A stretch of DNA of 64,000 nt from Bolinopsis microptera (GCF_026151205.1 NC_087077.1:15164983-15228982); one strand, 5' to 3'; counted from the first letter of the stretch, positions 22,783 to 36,002 are shown. Numbers and translations are program-made. The notes: a model not told the origin generated them from the sequence alone.

Positions 22783-25192
22783 AGGGCCTGTCATGATATC
22801 ATGGATCGCTTAGGTTCCACCAGGATCTGATAGTCCTCATAATTCTGCGGCCTCTATGTATCGTCATCTCGCACAACTCCGTAAGACCCTTGTGAGTTTG
22901 GCATGTGAAAAGTTGTAGCCTTCCAGACATTGATTGGGTTAACGAGGTGTCGTACGTCACCTCAAGATCGGGTGACGGGGGGCTGACCAGGCCAGAAACC
23001 AATTGATTGGGTCTGAGGTAACGTTATTATGAGCCTGAGGTCACGTGACTGTGACGTCACCAGAGCTTGTTCTCCATTTCCCGCTCATTGGACCAGGTGA
23101 GCTTGCATGCTTGTGAATGTGGGTGTAAGTACAGCTGTACTGTAGTTTATATCTAATTACCCACTATTATAGAAACCATAAATTTATTTTCTGACAGAAA
23201 GCTAGAAATTTACCAAAATATTGACATTGTTATAAACTTATCTTGATGAACATTCCTGAAGCTGACCTAAAATTGCACGAATTAAACTTGGTTTCAGAGC
23301 TCAACAATGCTTCCTTATGCCTTAAAATCCATTTGATATCGATACAATCAACATTATGATCCTGTTTATCAATTAGTAACAGGTAACAAATACGCAGAAA
23401 CAACCATCACACCTACATTACATTCTTAATAACGGGTCGATTTCGAGTGACCAATAATCGTCGTGATGATACGTCATGTGTTCCTGATCATCATAAGCAA
23501 TCAAGAGACAGGAGCGGCAAGGTCAAAAGGAAACCTGCGACAAATCGCGATTTTTGACGTTTGCCGAGACAAACAGATCTTCGCGACAAATTGCGATTAT
23601 TCCAGGTCTCTGAGGACCAAATTTGCGCATTCTCCTTTAAATCCGAGGGCCAAATATCACGTTCTTTATAATTATATTGAACTTATCACATCCACAGCCT
23701 TTCGAATGTAGCTGTACGGACCGAAAAAGTATTTTCGGCTCACAATGCTCAGGGAAGCATGAAACATGAACAAAAGTAGTTTCCAGAAAAACTTTGAAAA
23801 TAATTTCGATTTAGAAAATTTCGGTCTGAGTCATTCTCGATAGGTACAATTAGGGTAAGGAAAGTGCCTCAATATGTAAGTTACTCTCCTTATTTCTATA
23901 TAAACATAACTTTTATAATAATTCTTACGTTATAATTATAATAATTTTCTATTATCACTAGAAGCCGCACAGACCTACTATCTACACATAACTTACTTAC
24001 TTGTACTTGAAAAGGTCTCCTCCTAGTCGTTGGAGTGGCCTGCACCACATAGTAACTCCTTTCTCCGGTGTATTAGACCTCTCCAGTGAACCCTGCACTG
24101 TCTGTAGCTTGTTGTTCTGCATCTTCTATCGTGATGTTATCGACACCTGTGAAGATTGCTGCATCCTCCCGGACACATGACAACCAGTTTTTCTACACAC
24201 AAACCAACTAGTAATTTTCATTACCCTAATCCAATGAACCAGTGCATCCCTAATTCATAATTCGTGTAACAACATCATGAAGAAGAGTCTGTTTAGATTC
24301 GATCTTAACACTTAAGATTATTAATATAGATGCTATTGTTTTGCCTGACGAGCCTGTCGCTCCCTAATCTATCTATACTAACAAGCTAGTTAACGAATTT
24401 ATGAAATCTAACTTAGCTCCGCAAATTCGCCGCGATTTTGCCTAGTTTGACTTGTCGCGGCGCCGCGATTTTTGGCCCAAATAATCGCGATTTTCTTTTG
24501 TCCTTGAGGAGAGGCGGTTGCTTTAAATCAATGGTTTACGTTATTTTTGTGAATTCGACCCCTGTTGAAACGGTTATCACACTTTGTAACTGCATATGTA
24601 TTGAGGATAGCTTTACAAATAAGAGGATCAGTAAATAAAATTGTTACTTGTTAATAATTAATCTTGAACAGGATCATAATGTTGATTGTATCGATAAAAA
24701 ATGGATTTTAAGATATAACTATAAGGAAGCATTGTTGAGCTCTGAAACCAAGTTTAATCGATTTCTCGTGCAATTTAGGTCAGCTTCAGGAATGTTCATC
24801 AAAATAAGTTTATAACAATGTCGATATTTTGGTAAATTTCTAGCAGTACAGCTGTACTTACACCCACATTCACAAGCAAAAACGGAGAACAAGCTCTGAT
24901 GACGTCACAGTCACGTGACCTCACAGTCACGTGACCTCAGGCTCATAATAACGTTACCACAGACCCAATCAATTGGGTTCTGGCCTGGTCAGCCCCCTGT
25001 CACCCGATCTTGAGGTGACGTACGAAACCTCGTTAACCCAATCAATGTCTGGAAGGCTGCAAATTTTCACATGCCAAACTCACAAGGGTCTTACGGAGTT
25101 GTGCGAGATGACGATACATAGAGGCCGCAGAATTATGAGGACTACCAGTTCCTGGTGGAACCTAAGCGATCCATGATATCATGACAGGCCCT
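22783..25192. mobile_element. 2.4 kb DNA transposon with long inverted repeats and an 11-bp target duplication
   Basis: The ends are inverted repeats starting AGGGCCTGTCATGATATCAT. Homology continues inward for roughly 550-600 bp per arm, with a 60-bp indel in one arm. Both sides are flanked by atcatttttat (22772-22782 and 25193-25203). Long inverted repeats together with a 9-11-bp duplication are typical of Mutator-like (MULE) elements. No transposase is readable in the interior (about 23390-24630), which is unusual for repeated tcgcgattttt-like motifs near 23541-23610 and 24425-24500. The mirror-image 67-codon frames at 22799-23002 and 24973-25176 come from the arms and match nothing I know. 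Confidence 0.85.
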
Positions 25193-25539
25193 ATCATTTT
25201 TATTTTCAGTGATTTATAAATCACTGATATTATTCGACTATTAGTATTTAGTATTATATAAATGTAATAATAAAAACCCGCTGATCGTTAAGTTGAAAAT
25301 AGTCAAAGCGTGAATCGTGATCAGTGTAAATATGAGCATTGAGCTAGTCCGAGTCGTATCATAATTCATCAAGTTATAGTAGTTGTACAACAATACTAAG
25401 GTATAATGGGACTACTACGGACCCTCTGCCGGATCCAGAGGATGTCACCATTTAACCTTCACACAGACATCGAACACTGTATAAGAAATGCTATATCTTA
25501 CTATATATAAAGCGAGACGATATATATATATTTATTTAT

Positions 25540-25849
25540 CCGCACCATTTTACTGACACCACGGCATCAACTTTAACACGGGTTTCTGCAAAAAACCGTA
25601 CAAGATATAAAACTGAAACTTTTTTAACTAATTCAAATGCTTTAATGGCCTTCAAATCAGCATGAAAAAATTGAAAATTGGCCAAGGAATAAGAATTTTA
25701 GTACCCAAAATTTGGACCCCCAAGTGGTGTCAAAAATTCGAATTAAATAGGTAATAATTATTTTCACTGGGAGACTTTAGAATAGGAAACTGATCCGGCC
25801 ACCAAAGAACCTTGACACCAGTCTTAAAGGTTTGACGGGCTCCTGCTAG
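25540..25849. repeat. Dispersed repeat (second copy at about 53448-53880)
   Basis: Shared blocks include accattttactgacaccacg, ggcatcaactttaac, tgctttaatggcct and aaatttggacccc. This copy lacks the tiny insertion found in the 53.5 kb copy, so it records the empty target site. Confidence 0.85.
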
Positions 25850-28800
25850 TATATGGACACGTTCATTGAAGTTTGAGGAAATTGGTAAATTTCTAAAACA
25901 GCGTTTTTGACGATAGTGGTTTAATTTTAACATATATTAATCTAGCGTGTTCATAAGTTCTGAACATTAGCCACGTGACCCATACTCCCATATGCACTGC
26001 TCAAAAATAAAATGTATTGCTTTTAGGCACTATTATGTAAAAAATGTCACATTTTTGTGACATTGTTTACCATAGCTGCCCAATTAGCATTTTTTGGTCT
26101 AAAATATAGTAGATTAGGTCAATCTAACAATTATGATACAATGTAGGCCTAAAGGGCAGTGATCGAACGGCTTTAAGGCAACATTTTGTAAACTTTGTCA
26201 CACTCAGAATACGAGACCTCTTTTCTACTGTGAGGTGTCCATAAAACCCTTTCAACTCATTATTTGATAGTTCTTCTGCCAGTCATAGCCCTAAAATATG
26301 TTGTTTTGAAAGGTTAACTTGAAATACATGCACTTGGCTATTGGGAAATGATGTAAATTCTGTCACATTATATGGAATTTAAAATTCTGGGTGAATTTCC
26401 GAAATTATTTATATCTGATTTTGGTTTGGAAGGCGGGAAAACTCTATATGAGGACGATACACGGATACAGTTGATTGAAGTATACTGTATAGCCCGGCAG
26501 TTGATGTAAACATCGTCACAAAATGATACGAAATCGTAAATGGACACGTTCATGTTGAAGTTTAAGGATATTGGTAAACCAAAAAAATAGCGTGTTCAGA
26601 AGTTCTGTACATAAGCCACGTGACCCATACTTCCATATACACGGCTCAGAAATACAATTTATTGTTTTTAGGCACTATAATATAAAAAATGTCACATTTT
26701 TGTGACTGTGTTAACCATAGCTGCCCAATTAGTATTTTTTGGTTTAAAATATAGTAGATTAGGTCATTCTAACAATTATGATACAACATTTGGCTAAAGG
26801 GCAGGGATCGAACGGTTTTAAGGCAATATTTCGTAAACTTTGTCACACTCAGAATACGATACCTCTTTTCTACTGTGAGGTGTCCTCAAAATCTTTTCAA
26901 CTCATCATTTGATGGTTTTTCTACTAATCATAGCCCTAAAATATGTTGTTTTGAAAAGTTAGCAAATACATGCACTTATTGGGAAATGATGTAAATTCTG
27001 TCACATTATATGGAATTTAAAATTTTGGGTGAATTGCCGAAATCATTTATATCTGATTTTGGTTTGGAAGGCGGGAAAACTGTATATAAGGACGATGCAC
27101 GGATAGAGCTGATTCAAGTTAAGGGCAGTTGATGTAAAAATGGTCACAATAATAATAAGGGCAGTTGATATGAAAGAAAATCTATCTAACTAATGCAATG
27201 GCTGATGTGACGAAATTTACATTTCTTGACCCTATTTTGAAGAAACATGCCTCGATTAGAATTCAATATTCTTCCAGGAATTATAAGTAGGTTATTATTC
27301 AGCAGATCATCAGAACTCAAGTTTGACAATTCTGAGTTTAATTATACGAAGTTACCGAAATGTGACGAAATTCACTTTTCCTGCCCCAAAAGTATAATTT
27401 CAATGTGATGAAAAATGGTCATGGGTTTCTATATTTCCTTTATCTCTGAATTAATCATTTCAAACTATAATTAGGACTGTTGATGTGAAAGAAAATGTAT
27501 CTAAATTTTACAATGACGTATGTGACGAAATTTACATTTCTTGACCCTATTTTGAAGAACCATACCCCGATTAGAATTCAATATTCTTCCATAAATTATT
27601 AGTAGGTTATTATTCAGCAAATCAGAACTCAAGTTTAACAATTCTGAGTTTAATTTTACTAAGTTACCGAAATGTGACGAAATTCACTTTTCCTGCCCCA
27701 ACAGTATAATTTCAATGTGATGAAAAATGGTTATGGGTTTCTATATTTCCTTATCTCTGAATTAATAATTATTGGTAGGTTATTTTTCAGCAAATCAGAA
27801 CCCAAGTTTAACAATGCTGAGTCACTAATTTACCGAAATGTGACAAAATTTACTTTTCCTGCCCCAACAGTATAATTTCAATGTGATGAAAAATGGGCAT
27901 GGGTTTCTATATTTCCTGTATAAATCCATTCCAACTATAATAAGGGCAGTTGATATGAAAGAAAATCTATCTAACTAATGCAATGGCTGATGTGACGAAA
28001 TTTACATTTCTTGCCCCTATTTTGAAGAATCATACCTCAATTAGTATATAATGTTACTTTATCACCATCACTATGTCGATAAATAAGTTATTTTGCCAAC
28101 ACGGAGCAAATAAAGTTATAATATTTTTTTTGTGACGAAATTTACAAATTTTTACCCTGTTCAGGTGTTGAAATTTATCCAATGTTAACATATCACTGCC
28201 ATATAATAATTTATATATGACCGGCGTATGGTTGAAATATTGTTAATTGATCCATAGTACGTAATATAGGGCGTTTAAGTTGGTATACTAATATTTACTC
28301 AATTTAACACATGTTGAGATATCATACAAATTTATGTGACTAAATTTACCTATTTCTGCCTTCTGTATTTGTATTTGCGTATAACAATGAAATATGTGAA
28401 CAATTCCAAACACATTCAGCTCACAAAATAATGCTAGACTATTCGGCATTTCTTGTCAGGATGTCATAAACATCCCTCATATAAATTTCTTAAATGTGTG
28501 ACGGAGTTTACATGGTGCTACCATTTAAGGAAAAAAGTCGCTAAATATGTAGATAATAGTCATATACAGCTATTCTATGAATTGGAAATTCGAAAATTTG
28601 GTCAAACACGGCAACAAGGGGTCCATATAAACTCCGTCACGTTTTTATAGTGTGACAAAGTTTACAACTCACTGCCGGCCGCATTTAAGCGATATCTTAT
28701 CGTCTGATAAAGATATCGTTATGCGACAAAGTTTATCTAGATGATGAAACGATTATCTTAGGGTTAGAGGGTTTATATAGTTTCATAGTGTGACACATTT

Positions 28801-28874
28801 TACATCATCGTGCCATTCAGTAGGGTCACTAATATTTACCAATATCCTCAAACTTCAATGAACGTGTCCATATA
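25850..28874. mobile_element. 3 kb non-coding modular element with TA-flanked inverted ends
   Basis: The termini 25850-25888 and 28836-28874 are 39-bp inverted repeats with one mismatch (core tggacacgttcattgaag), consistent with a TA target site. Inside, a unit of about 644 bp is tandemly duplicated (about 25944-26587 and 26588-27150), and another terminal-repeat copy lies at about 26540. Three related modules of about 300-460 bp follow (starting near 27157, 27474 and 27939). At least a dozen variants of TGTGACNAANTTTAC occur throughout in both orientations. No open frame has recognisable motifs, and 28453-28650 is unsupported. Confidence 0.75.
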
Positions 28875-28884
28875 TAATTGGTAA

Positions 28885-29060
28885 TGGCTGCACATTTTTT
28901 ACGACCTTTCTAAAAATTGCGAGCTTTCAACTCCATTTGCAAGCTAAAATTGGTCAATGTGAATTGCGAAAGGTCACTTTTTGGTCAATTTGTTGAGTTT
29001 TTTGCCGTTGCCGGGAAAATTTCGTCAAATTTAAAATATTTATATAGTATAGAAAACAGC
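28885..29060. repeat. Dispersed repeat (second copy at about 51296-51440)
   Basis: The copies share tttcaactccatttgcaagc, tggtcaattt-like spacers, ccgttgccgggg-like sequence and atttcgtcaa. They are diverged but collinear over about 150 bp. Confidence 0.75.
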
Positions 29061-30730
29061 TAGAAGTGTTCATTGAAAAAACATGTTTTCATAAATCTAA
29101 GCTAAGCTTTCTTCTTTGTTACAAAAAAGGTTTATAGTTTGAAATTTATATGCTCAAGGTTGAGGTGTTTTAACTATAGATGTTGGTGGGCACCCAGTCT
29201 AGATATTTTGCAACAAATTACACCTCAAAATGCAAAAAATACACGTAAAATTATGCGAACCCGCAACCGTCGCTACTAAATGGTGCCTTTGTGGAAAATA
29301 TGTCACTCACAGAATCTTAGTCGGTTTCAACATTCCAGGTTTGCAGCCACAAAATAGATCATTTGGATTGAAAGTGATCAGAATAATCGTTTTTACAAAA
29401 CTAGTTGGTAATGTTTGTAATTAGTCAGTCATGAGTCATTATATCGCTTAGAGTCGAAATTTCACTCCCGATCCTGGATTCACAATCCAATTATGTCTGT
29501 AGAAAAAGTAAAAATCCATGGTACTATAGCCCAACAAATTATACTTTGCGAGTACTTAAAGTTTCATCACCCTCTTCTCAACCGAGGTTTGGGTTAGAGT
29601 ACTTGGTACTGGTGATCAAAAATCTTACCCGACCAACAATAACAGTAAGCGAGCTTCAAAATTTGTCATTTTCCTGTAACAAATCTTTAGGACCAAGCCA
29701 GGTATGGCAAGGACCATTGGATATTGATAATGATTTTAACCAGGTTGAATTAAACCATAAAAATCCAATTTCGAATACATTTTTGGAACAATTTATAAAC
29801 TTGAACATCGTAGACAACTGTGACACTGATAACTAGATAAGGAGAATAAAGAATTGGACGCCTAATATATAATTTGAGTGGTGAATCCATGGAAACAAGC
29901 ACTAGTTACCACTAGTTACCACTAGTTACCACATAGATTACTCAATTTACCAATTAGATAAATAGACCAGACAGATTACATTGTCTACTTTCTCTAAGAA
30001 TATAATAACTTCTGTACCCATGGAAATTTCCGCGTGGAATATATCCAGATGATATTATTCATGCAAGTGAGGCGACGTAAATATATGATATAAAACTGGT
30101 ATAACTGTTGAAATAAGCATTTATCATCAGCAGAGACTGCAAAGTGTGCAGAACATTCTCAGAAACACACCTCGGGGCATGCACAGCGTGTACTTTTCCA
30201 ATAAAACTATAGAAATCTTGCCGTTTTTGCGATTTAGTGTTCAAATGACAAACGTCATACCCATATAAACGTTTCATTGATTTTCAAGAATCGACTAATA
30301 CTCTGAAAAATTCATGCAAAACTTTTGTCGGGAAAAAGGAAAAATAACCCCCTTTGCCGAGATGGAACGTAATGGATCAGCGTCCCTAATTCATTTATAA
30401 AACTGATTATAATAAACATATCCAATAAAGATACGATATCGTCAAACCGTCTAAATGTGACTGTAGAGTGTAGACAATAGACCTTTGCAACTGTAAGAAA
30501 TGTTAGGTTAAATTTCAACCCAGATTATTCGGCTGAAGAGGTTGGGCATGTCTCAAACAAACCTTTCTCACGCGCAGCAGTGTTCGTATCAAAATAATAC
30601 ATTCATTTAGTCAGCCTCTTATCCATCTTGCTAAATGATGAACTGCGATCCCGTTAGTGATATAACTGATTAGCTAGTAGTTGTATGTTTGATATTGCAG
30701 GTAGAAATCTACACCTTATCCCCCATTTTA
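29061..30730. other. Spacer downstream of the K+ channel
   Basis: No gene recognised. A 10-bp unit (actagttacc) repeats three times at about 29903-29932. Open frames at 29230-29424, 29546-29836, 30059-30277 and 30312-30518 have no motif, no homologous neighbours and unremarkable length. Confidence 0.45.
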
Positions 30731-33700
30731 TCAAAAGAATCCTGCATGATGGTCTTTATTGGGAATTTTCTTAAACTTTCTGCGCTTCTCAGAGACTTGT
30801 TCTTGATGGGCTTGGAGCGTGGAGCTGAACTTGCTCACTATTAGTGTCATTGGTAGGGCGATGTAGATCATGCTAAGGAAGAGGATAATAGAGCCAACAG
30901 ATTGACCGAGAGGAGTTTTGGGATAGAGATCTCCGTAGCCGACTGTCGTCATGGTAACTGCCGCCCACCAGCACGCGTGTAAAATACTAAACAGGGATGT
31001 TTAGATAAGATCAATGTTGATGAGGGTTCAGATCACTAATACCAATTATATCAATTAAATAAGAAATCAATTGATGTTTTTCCTTTGACATTAAAAGATA
31101 TCGAATATTATCAAGGAAACACACAATTTGCACACCAACCTTTTGAAGTCTGATTCGGCACTTTCCTCAATATAAAACATTATGGTTCCGAAGATGAGGG
31201 TTCCCATGACCCAGGTAAGAAACAGCATCCCCAGCTCTGATAAACAGCTGCTCACCACCTATATTGGTGAGTCAAAATGTGGATTCAAATCTGCAATTTA
31301 TTGTTTCATGGAGGTATAGCAACTATGAGTGGGATACAAATCATGTATAAATGTATAAATGGTTCATCCAAATATGTCACATGGTGGTTTGAGTGTGGGG
31401 TCTGTAACTATGCTCATATAGTTTAATGATTTTATCTTCATACGGTTGTCTGATTTTTTCCTCAATATTGAAACTGTTGATGCAAACTTCATTCATGAAA
31501 TAAAAATCGAATGTAACCAGTAAAATGTACGGGTAGCTTTCAGAGGTCTTACGGAGAAAATATTACATTCTGTGATTGTATGTACAATGATAACGATGTG
31601 GCTGCATTGACAAAACTAATTAATAATTAACTAAATTAAATAAATACTAATAGATGCGGTTACCTCCATCATCAGCATCATCCTCGAAGAGTGGCGTATA
31701 AGTTTGAATAGCCTCGTTATCCTGAATAACCTTAATATTCTGAATGCTGCCAAGCCTGGGAAACAAATGTTTTTAAAATTTTAAGAGTTATATAACTTAT
31801 AAGCAATAGCTAGGTCTTGCCAATTCTATTATAATCTTCGCAACGGACAATATCCATGATTATTGGCCTAATTTGATTTCCAGCCAACAAATACAATTAT
31901 AAGCGATAAATCTTTGCGTTTCATAGGGTTTTATCGATTTAGCTGTTCTCAAAACCTCTGAAATGAACAGACAGAATATAGTATTAACTATTACCTGATG
32001 CACTCTCTCTTCCGACAATAAGTTCGACGTAAAATGGCACAATAGCGAGGAAATCAAACCAGTTAAGAACAACTTTTAGGAAATTCCCTAAACTCGGTGT
32101 GCTTATCTGAAATTAGTCATTTACTTTAATGCCGTAAACTAAAATCGTAATTCATATTGACACATTATCTACGTAGAAATTTTTAAAGATTACAACATGC
32201 TCAAATTATTAAATACGCATAATATCAAAACTGTTTAATATTGAAAAGACAGTTGATTTGATAGTTTCTTACAATTCTAAGAACCAAATCAAGTGTGAAG
32301 TAAGACACACAGACAGTGTCCACTATGAAAAAAGGTTTCGATGCTGGTATCGTTTCGGTACTTTGGAATACTCTCCCATATCAAGTTAATCTGCAGGATG
32401 ATTTTAATATTTACTGTAAAATGAATAAATTATCGTACGATTGATTAAGTTGTTGACACTGATAAATTATTCATGAATTCATGTTTTTTAAGACTTGTTT
32501 AATCCACACTATTTAACGATTTACCATGGCTACAAGTAATTAGGGCAATAAATAAAATTTACAGAAATTGAGAATTTCATCGTAAAGCCTTACCACGCTG
32601 ATAACGATAATGAGTATATTACTGTAAGCCCAAATTCGGGCTGGAATGGACGACTTTGGATACTCCACAAAACCCCATAAAGCGGACCTCCAGCGCTGAA
32701 ATCCAACCGACTGACTGCAGGAAATAGTTCGTTAAGAGTCTTCAGTGACGACAAGAATACTGCAAGAGTTGTACTATTTTTCAAAAGAATGGCCATGAAA
32801 TGATCAACATGCGTTGAAGGGGTTAGGTTGTAGATGTGCAAAACAGTTTAACTATACAACTAATTATGCAAAATATGCTCTGCGATGTTACTTTTATGTA
32901 ATCTTGTATTTCGAGAATTAAAGCTATTTCCCATGAAGGTACGGATATTTTTAATATCATCTCTCCCTGGTACGGATACCTGATAATAAGATAACAATAA
33001 GATGATACCTGATAAGCTGGCTATGAGTCATGTCCGGTTCCGGGCTCTCTCCTTGTGACTCACCACAAGTACCGTCGATCAGCTGGAAGAATTCTAGCTC
33101 TCTTTCGAAAACGATGTCGGGCAACCCCTCAGGTTGGTATATGTCCCCACCTAGGGCGATGTAGATCATGCTAAGGAAGAGGATAATCCCCACCTAAATA
33201 TATGGTTTCAACCGTCTAGTGTCCTTTGCGAAATCCTGTCACAAATGTATAGGAGGTGTCTAGACTTTATAGATCCACCTAGACGTGACAAGTCACAGGA
33301 CATTACGTTGTTCAGCTGCAAATTATGAAAAAAGGGAATGCATCGTTCGATATGGTTTCTACAATACCTCAAAACCTCAAGGTTTTAACAGTAAAAAGGG
33401 TTCTACCTGTTTGATAGTAATACAGAATAGAGTCAAAAGCAATCTGATTTCTGTTGAAGTAGTACTCGTCGCGGAAAATGTCGTAGTACTGTTTCCTCGC
33501 ATCGTGATTCCCGAGCAGGGTGTCTGGAAACTTGTTCAGATCCACCAGGGAGGTCTCGAATATTTTACCCGCTGAGGAAAGAATTTATGTGTTAATTACA
33601 CGACTGTTCATTATTTTGACGGATATTTTAGAATCTAGTGCACCTGCGATCTGATATTTTGAATATCGCCGTACGTGGTTCACATATCAGACTGAGACAG

Positions 33701-33889
33701 CGTGTTTTTTCAGATATTAAATAAGGAGAAAATAATAACGTAAAAGAAGGTGGCGATATATTAAATGTTAGTAAAAATTAGGTACTGACACACGTTAATG
33801 GTGATTCTGTCACTGCTTGGGTACACGATCTTCTCCCCGTTGTTTACTAGCATGAAGTTCTTCATTTGTCGGTCCACGGATCCAAGCAT
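30731..33889 (-). CDS. Shaker-type voltage-gated K+ channel subunit, nine exons
   Basis: This is a pore-forming, or possibly modifier, subunit of a plasma-membrane voltage-gated K+ channel. Exons, 5' to 3': 33889-33790, 33571-33407, 33150-33009, 32687-32594, 32390-32273, 32106-31995, 31755-31664, 31258-31140 and 30986-30731. Phases join throughout to give about 398 residues if one base is ignored in exon 5. Residues 1-120 form a Kv1-like T1 domain (ITINV, FPDTLLG, DEYYFNRN, ILYYYQTGG) without the Kv2-4 zinc-site Cys pair. S1 is near 150 and S2 is FFIVDTVCVSYF. S4 (249-264) has six charges at every third residue (R249, R252, R255, R258, K261, R264). The filter is TVGYGD (328-333). S6 reads LPMTLIVSKF, so the second proline of the usual PVP hinge is Thr. 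The tail after S6 is only about 30 residues. An in-frame TGA just upstream supports the ATG at 33889. The oddities are the A6 frameshift at 32327-32332 and a 43-bp insertion at the exon 3 acceptor. Confidence 0.92.
33144..33196 (-). repeat. Copied S6-exon fragment inserted at the exon 3 splice acceptor
   Basis: 36 bp at 33152-33187 are identical to 30854-30889 in exon 9 (coding IILFLSMIYIAL). They are bracketed by direct repeats of tccccaccta (33144-33153 and 33187-33196). On the gene strand this produces two acceptors reading tag|gtgggg. Only the inner one (exon starting 33150) keeps the frame. The outer one leads to TAG after seven codons in the required phase. Confidence 0.9.
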
Positions 33890-36000
33890 TCCGCATTCAA
33901 TTGACCTTCAAGGTATTTCGGCTTGTCAGTATTACTATTTGAAATGGACAGAAGAATTAGCATGAAAAACAGTAGAACAAGTGGAGATTAAAGCGGTTCT
34001 ACTTTAAGTTGGGGCCGGCTAAAGAGCTATGGCCGTTAGTTATTAAAATGTTTGAAAAGCAAAAATGTTAAAAGTCAATGAATATCAACTTATCAACTTA
34101 TAATTTCTTACATGCCGGTCCCCTTTTCCAGGCTGACCTATCAGCGCACTGAACTCATATCACGTGACAATAACGGACTAATATAAGTTAGAGGTGCCCA
34201 CAATCTAAACACAGGAAGTTTAAGTACTATCAAAACAATTTATAGTATCGGAGAAGCTTGGTTGCCAGCTAATAAAGGCAGGATTTCTGGCTGATGGCTG
34301 TGAAGAATGCGGGATATAACAGTATAACGACTAATGAAGCCTGAAGGATGTGTTTCCCAATTAGGAGGTTAACTTCCCATTCCTGTCAATTTGCTTAGAA
34401 ACAGCATAGTACGGTTGTTACACAACATAAAAATCCAAAATTACAGATCAATTGTCAACATAGACTCTTGCATTGTAAAACTCCATCATCTTGTGTTTTT
34501 ACTACAGTATATTTGTCAACGGTAAGTTGTTCTAACACAAAAAAATTGTCAGAACAATTGTACTTAATATAACGTACCTGCTTTTGACGAAGGGTGTTGT
34601 GCCCCTGCGGCAGGTGTTAGACATTTGTATGTCGGGGGTGGGAGGGGAAAGTGTATTGTTCAGGTTGTGACCTCCCACATGGTTATTCGGCGATACCACC
34701 ACTGGCACGGGACTGATACTGAAATATTTCCCTGTTAATCGTTATTAAATCCTCTCTTTAGTCTGGTCGGTGTGATTTTCATGACTTTAGCATGGCGACC
34801 AAAAAGCGGAAAGGCGACGGAATTAAATACTGTTCACAATCAATTTCAGCCGAAAACTAAGAAAGAAATACTGCGTTTTAACAATGTTATACTACTACAC
34901 CCACGGAGAATAGCCGAATTGAACTTTCTTCGACATCAGAGTCAAAACAGATTATCACTGCACATAGCGATGTTGGCAAAAACGTTAAATGGTACTACAC
35001 GGTACAATTAAGCCTTTTGCAGGAAAAGGTCAAACTTCAGAGCATCAGAGGAAACTGAACAAAAACGAATCGGTATATGGCAATAAGAAAGTGTGCTAAG
35101 TTTAACTTTATTACGCAAAGTATACCCTTGTACCTGTTTAACAGCCAGCTAACGAACCCTTAGAACCTCCAGCAACGTAAACGTGCCAAGATAAATTTAG
35201 TTTGGTGGACCCCTATGACCTGGCAATTCTAATCTAATGAGCGCCGGAATAGAGGCATGGCAACATTTATAGTAAAGGTATCGATAGTTTACACAAGCCT
35301 TTAATAATGTCCTTAATGTCAAAGCCAGTTTTCGAACTTGATAGTAACGTGGAATAAACTAGACTGTAGACCTTCTATTCAGAATAATAGACATGAAAAA
35401 TTGGTTGCGAAAAGATGTACACTTGAAAAAAAGGTGACTGGATATATAGCGTCTGCTTTACGTAAGGTCATACCGTACTAGTACAACGTAATCAAGTATA
35501 CCCTTCCAAATGAGCTGAGGGAGTGAGGGAGTTGCATTTTTTCACGCAATTTTCCGATCCCATGAAGACGATTCAGAATCTCTGAGGTCAACCTACAGGA
35601 CACAGATCCATAGTCAACATATTTGACAACTTGCTAAAAATCGAGAAGAGTCGGAGGTAATAAACTTAAATCACAAGCAACATGATAGAGCGTGACATCA
35701 AGAGTAGTTCCGCATTTACATAAGATTCTCAACTTTATCTATTGTATTTGCTTTAAACAATAAAACAATATACTTGCATAAAATGTAATGCATCGAATTA
35801 GGGGATAAGCGTAAAAAATAAAGTAGCTACATCATTTTGCTATCACAATTCAAGATCTATGGCGTCATTTGTATTCAGTTACCCATAGATTCTGTTCAAT
35901 GGAACTATTGTAAGCTTTATGTTTGACGGAAAGTTTCACAATTATACAAGCACTCGAATAAAATAGATATTAGAACATTTGTTAAAAGTTTAAAACTGGA
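33890..36000. other. Spacer upstream of the K+ channel
   Basis: No gene recognised. A dispersed block of about 65 bp around gcccctgcggcaggtgt at 34580-34645 recurs at 36910-36975. The 79-codon frame at 34772-35011 lacks motifs. Confidence 0.45.
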
Positions 36001-36002
36001 AT

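Noticed and set aside
33009-33193. Start of a protein at MGIILFLSMIYIAL
   Set aside because: It is the copied S6 fragment ahead of the true exon 3 acceptor and not a translation start.
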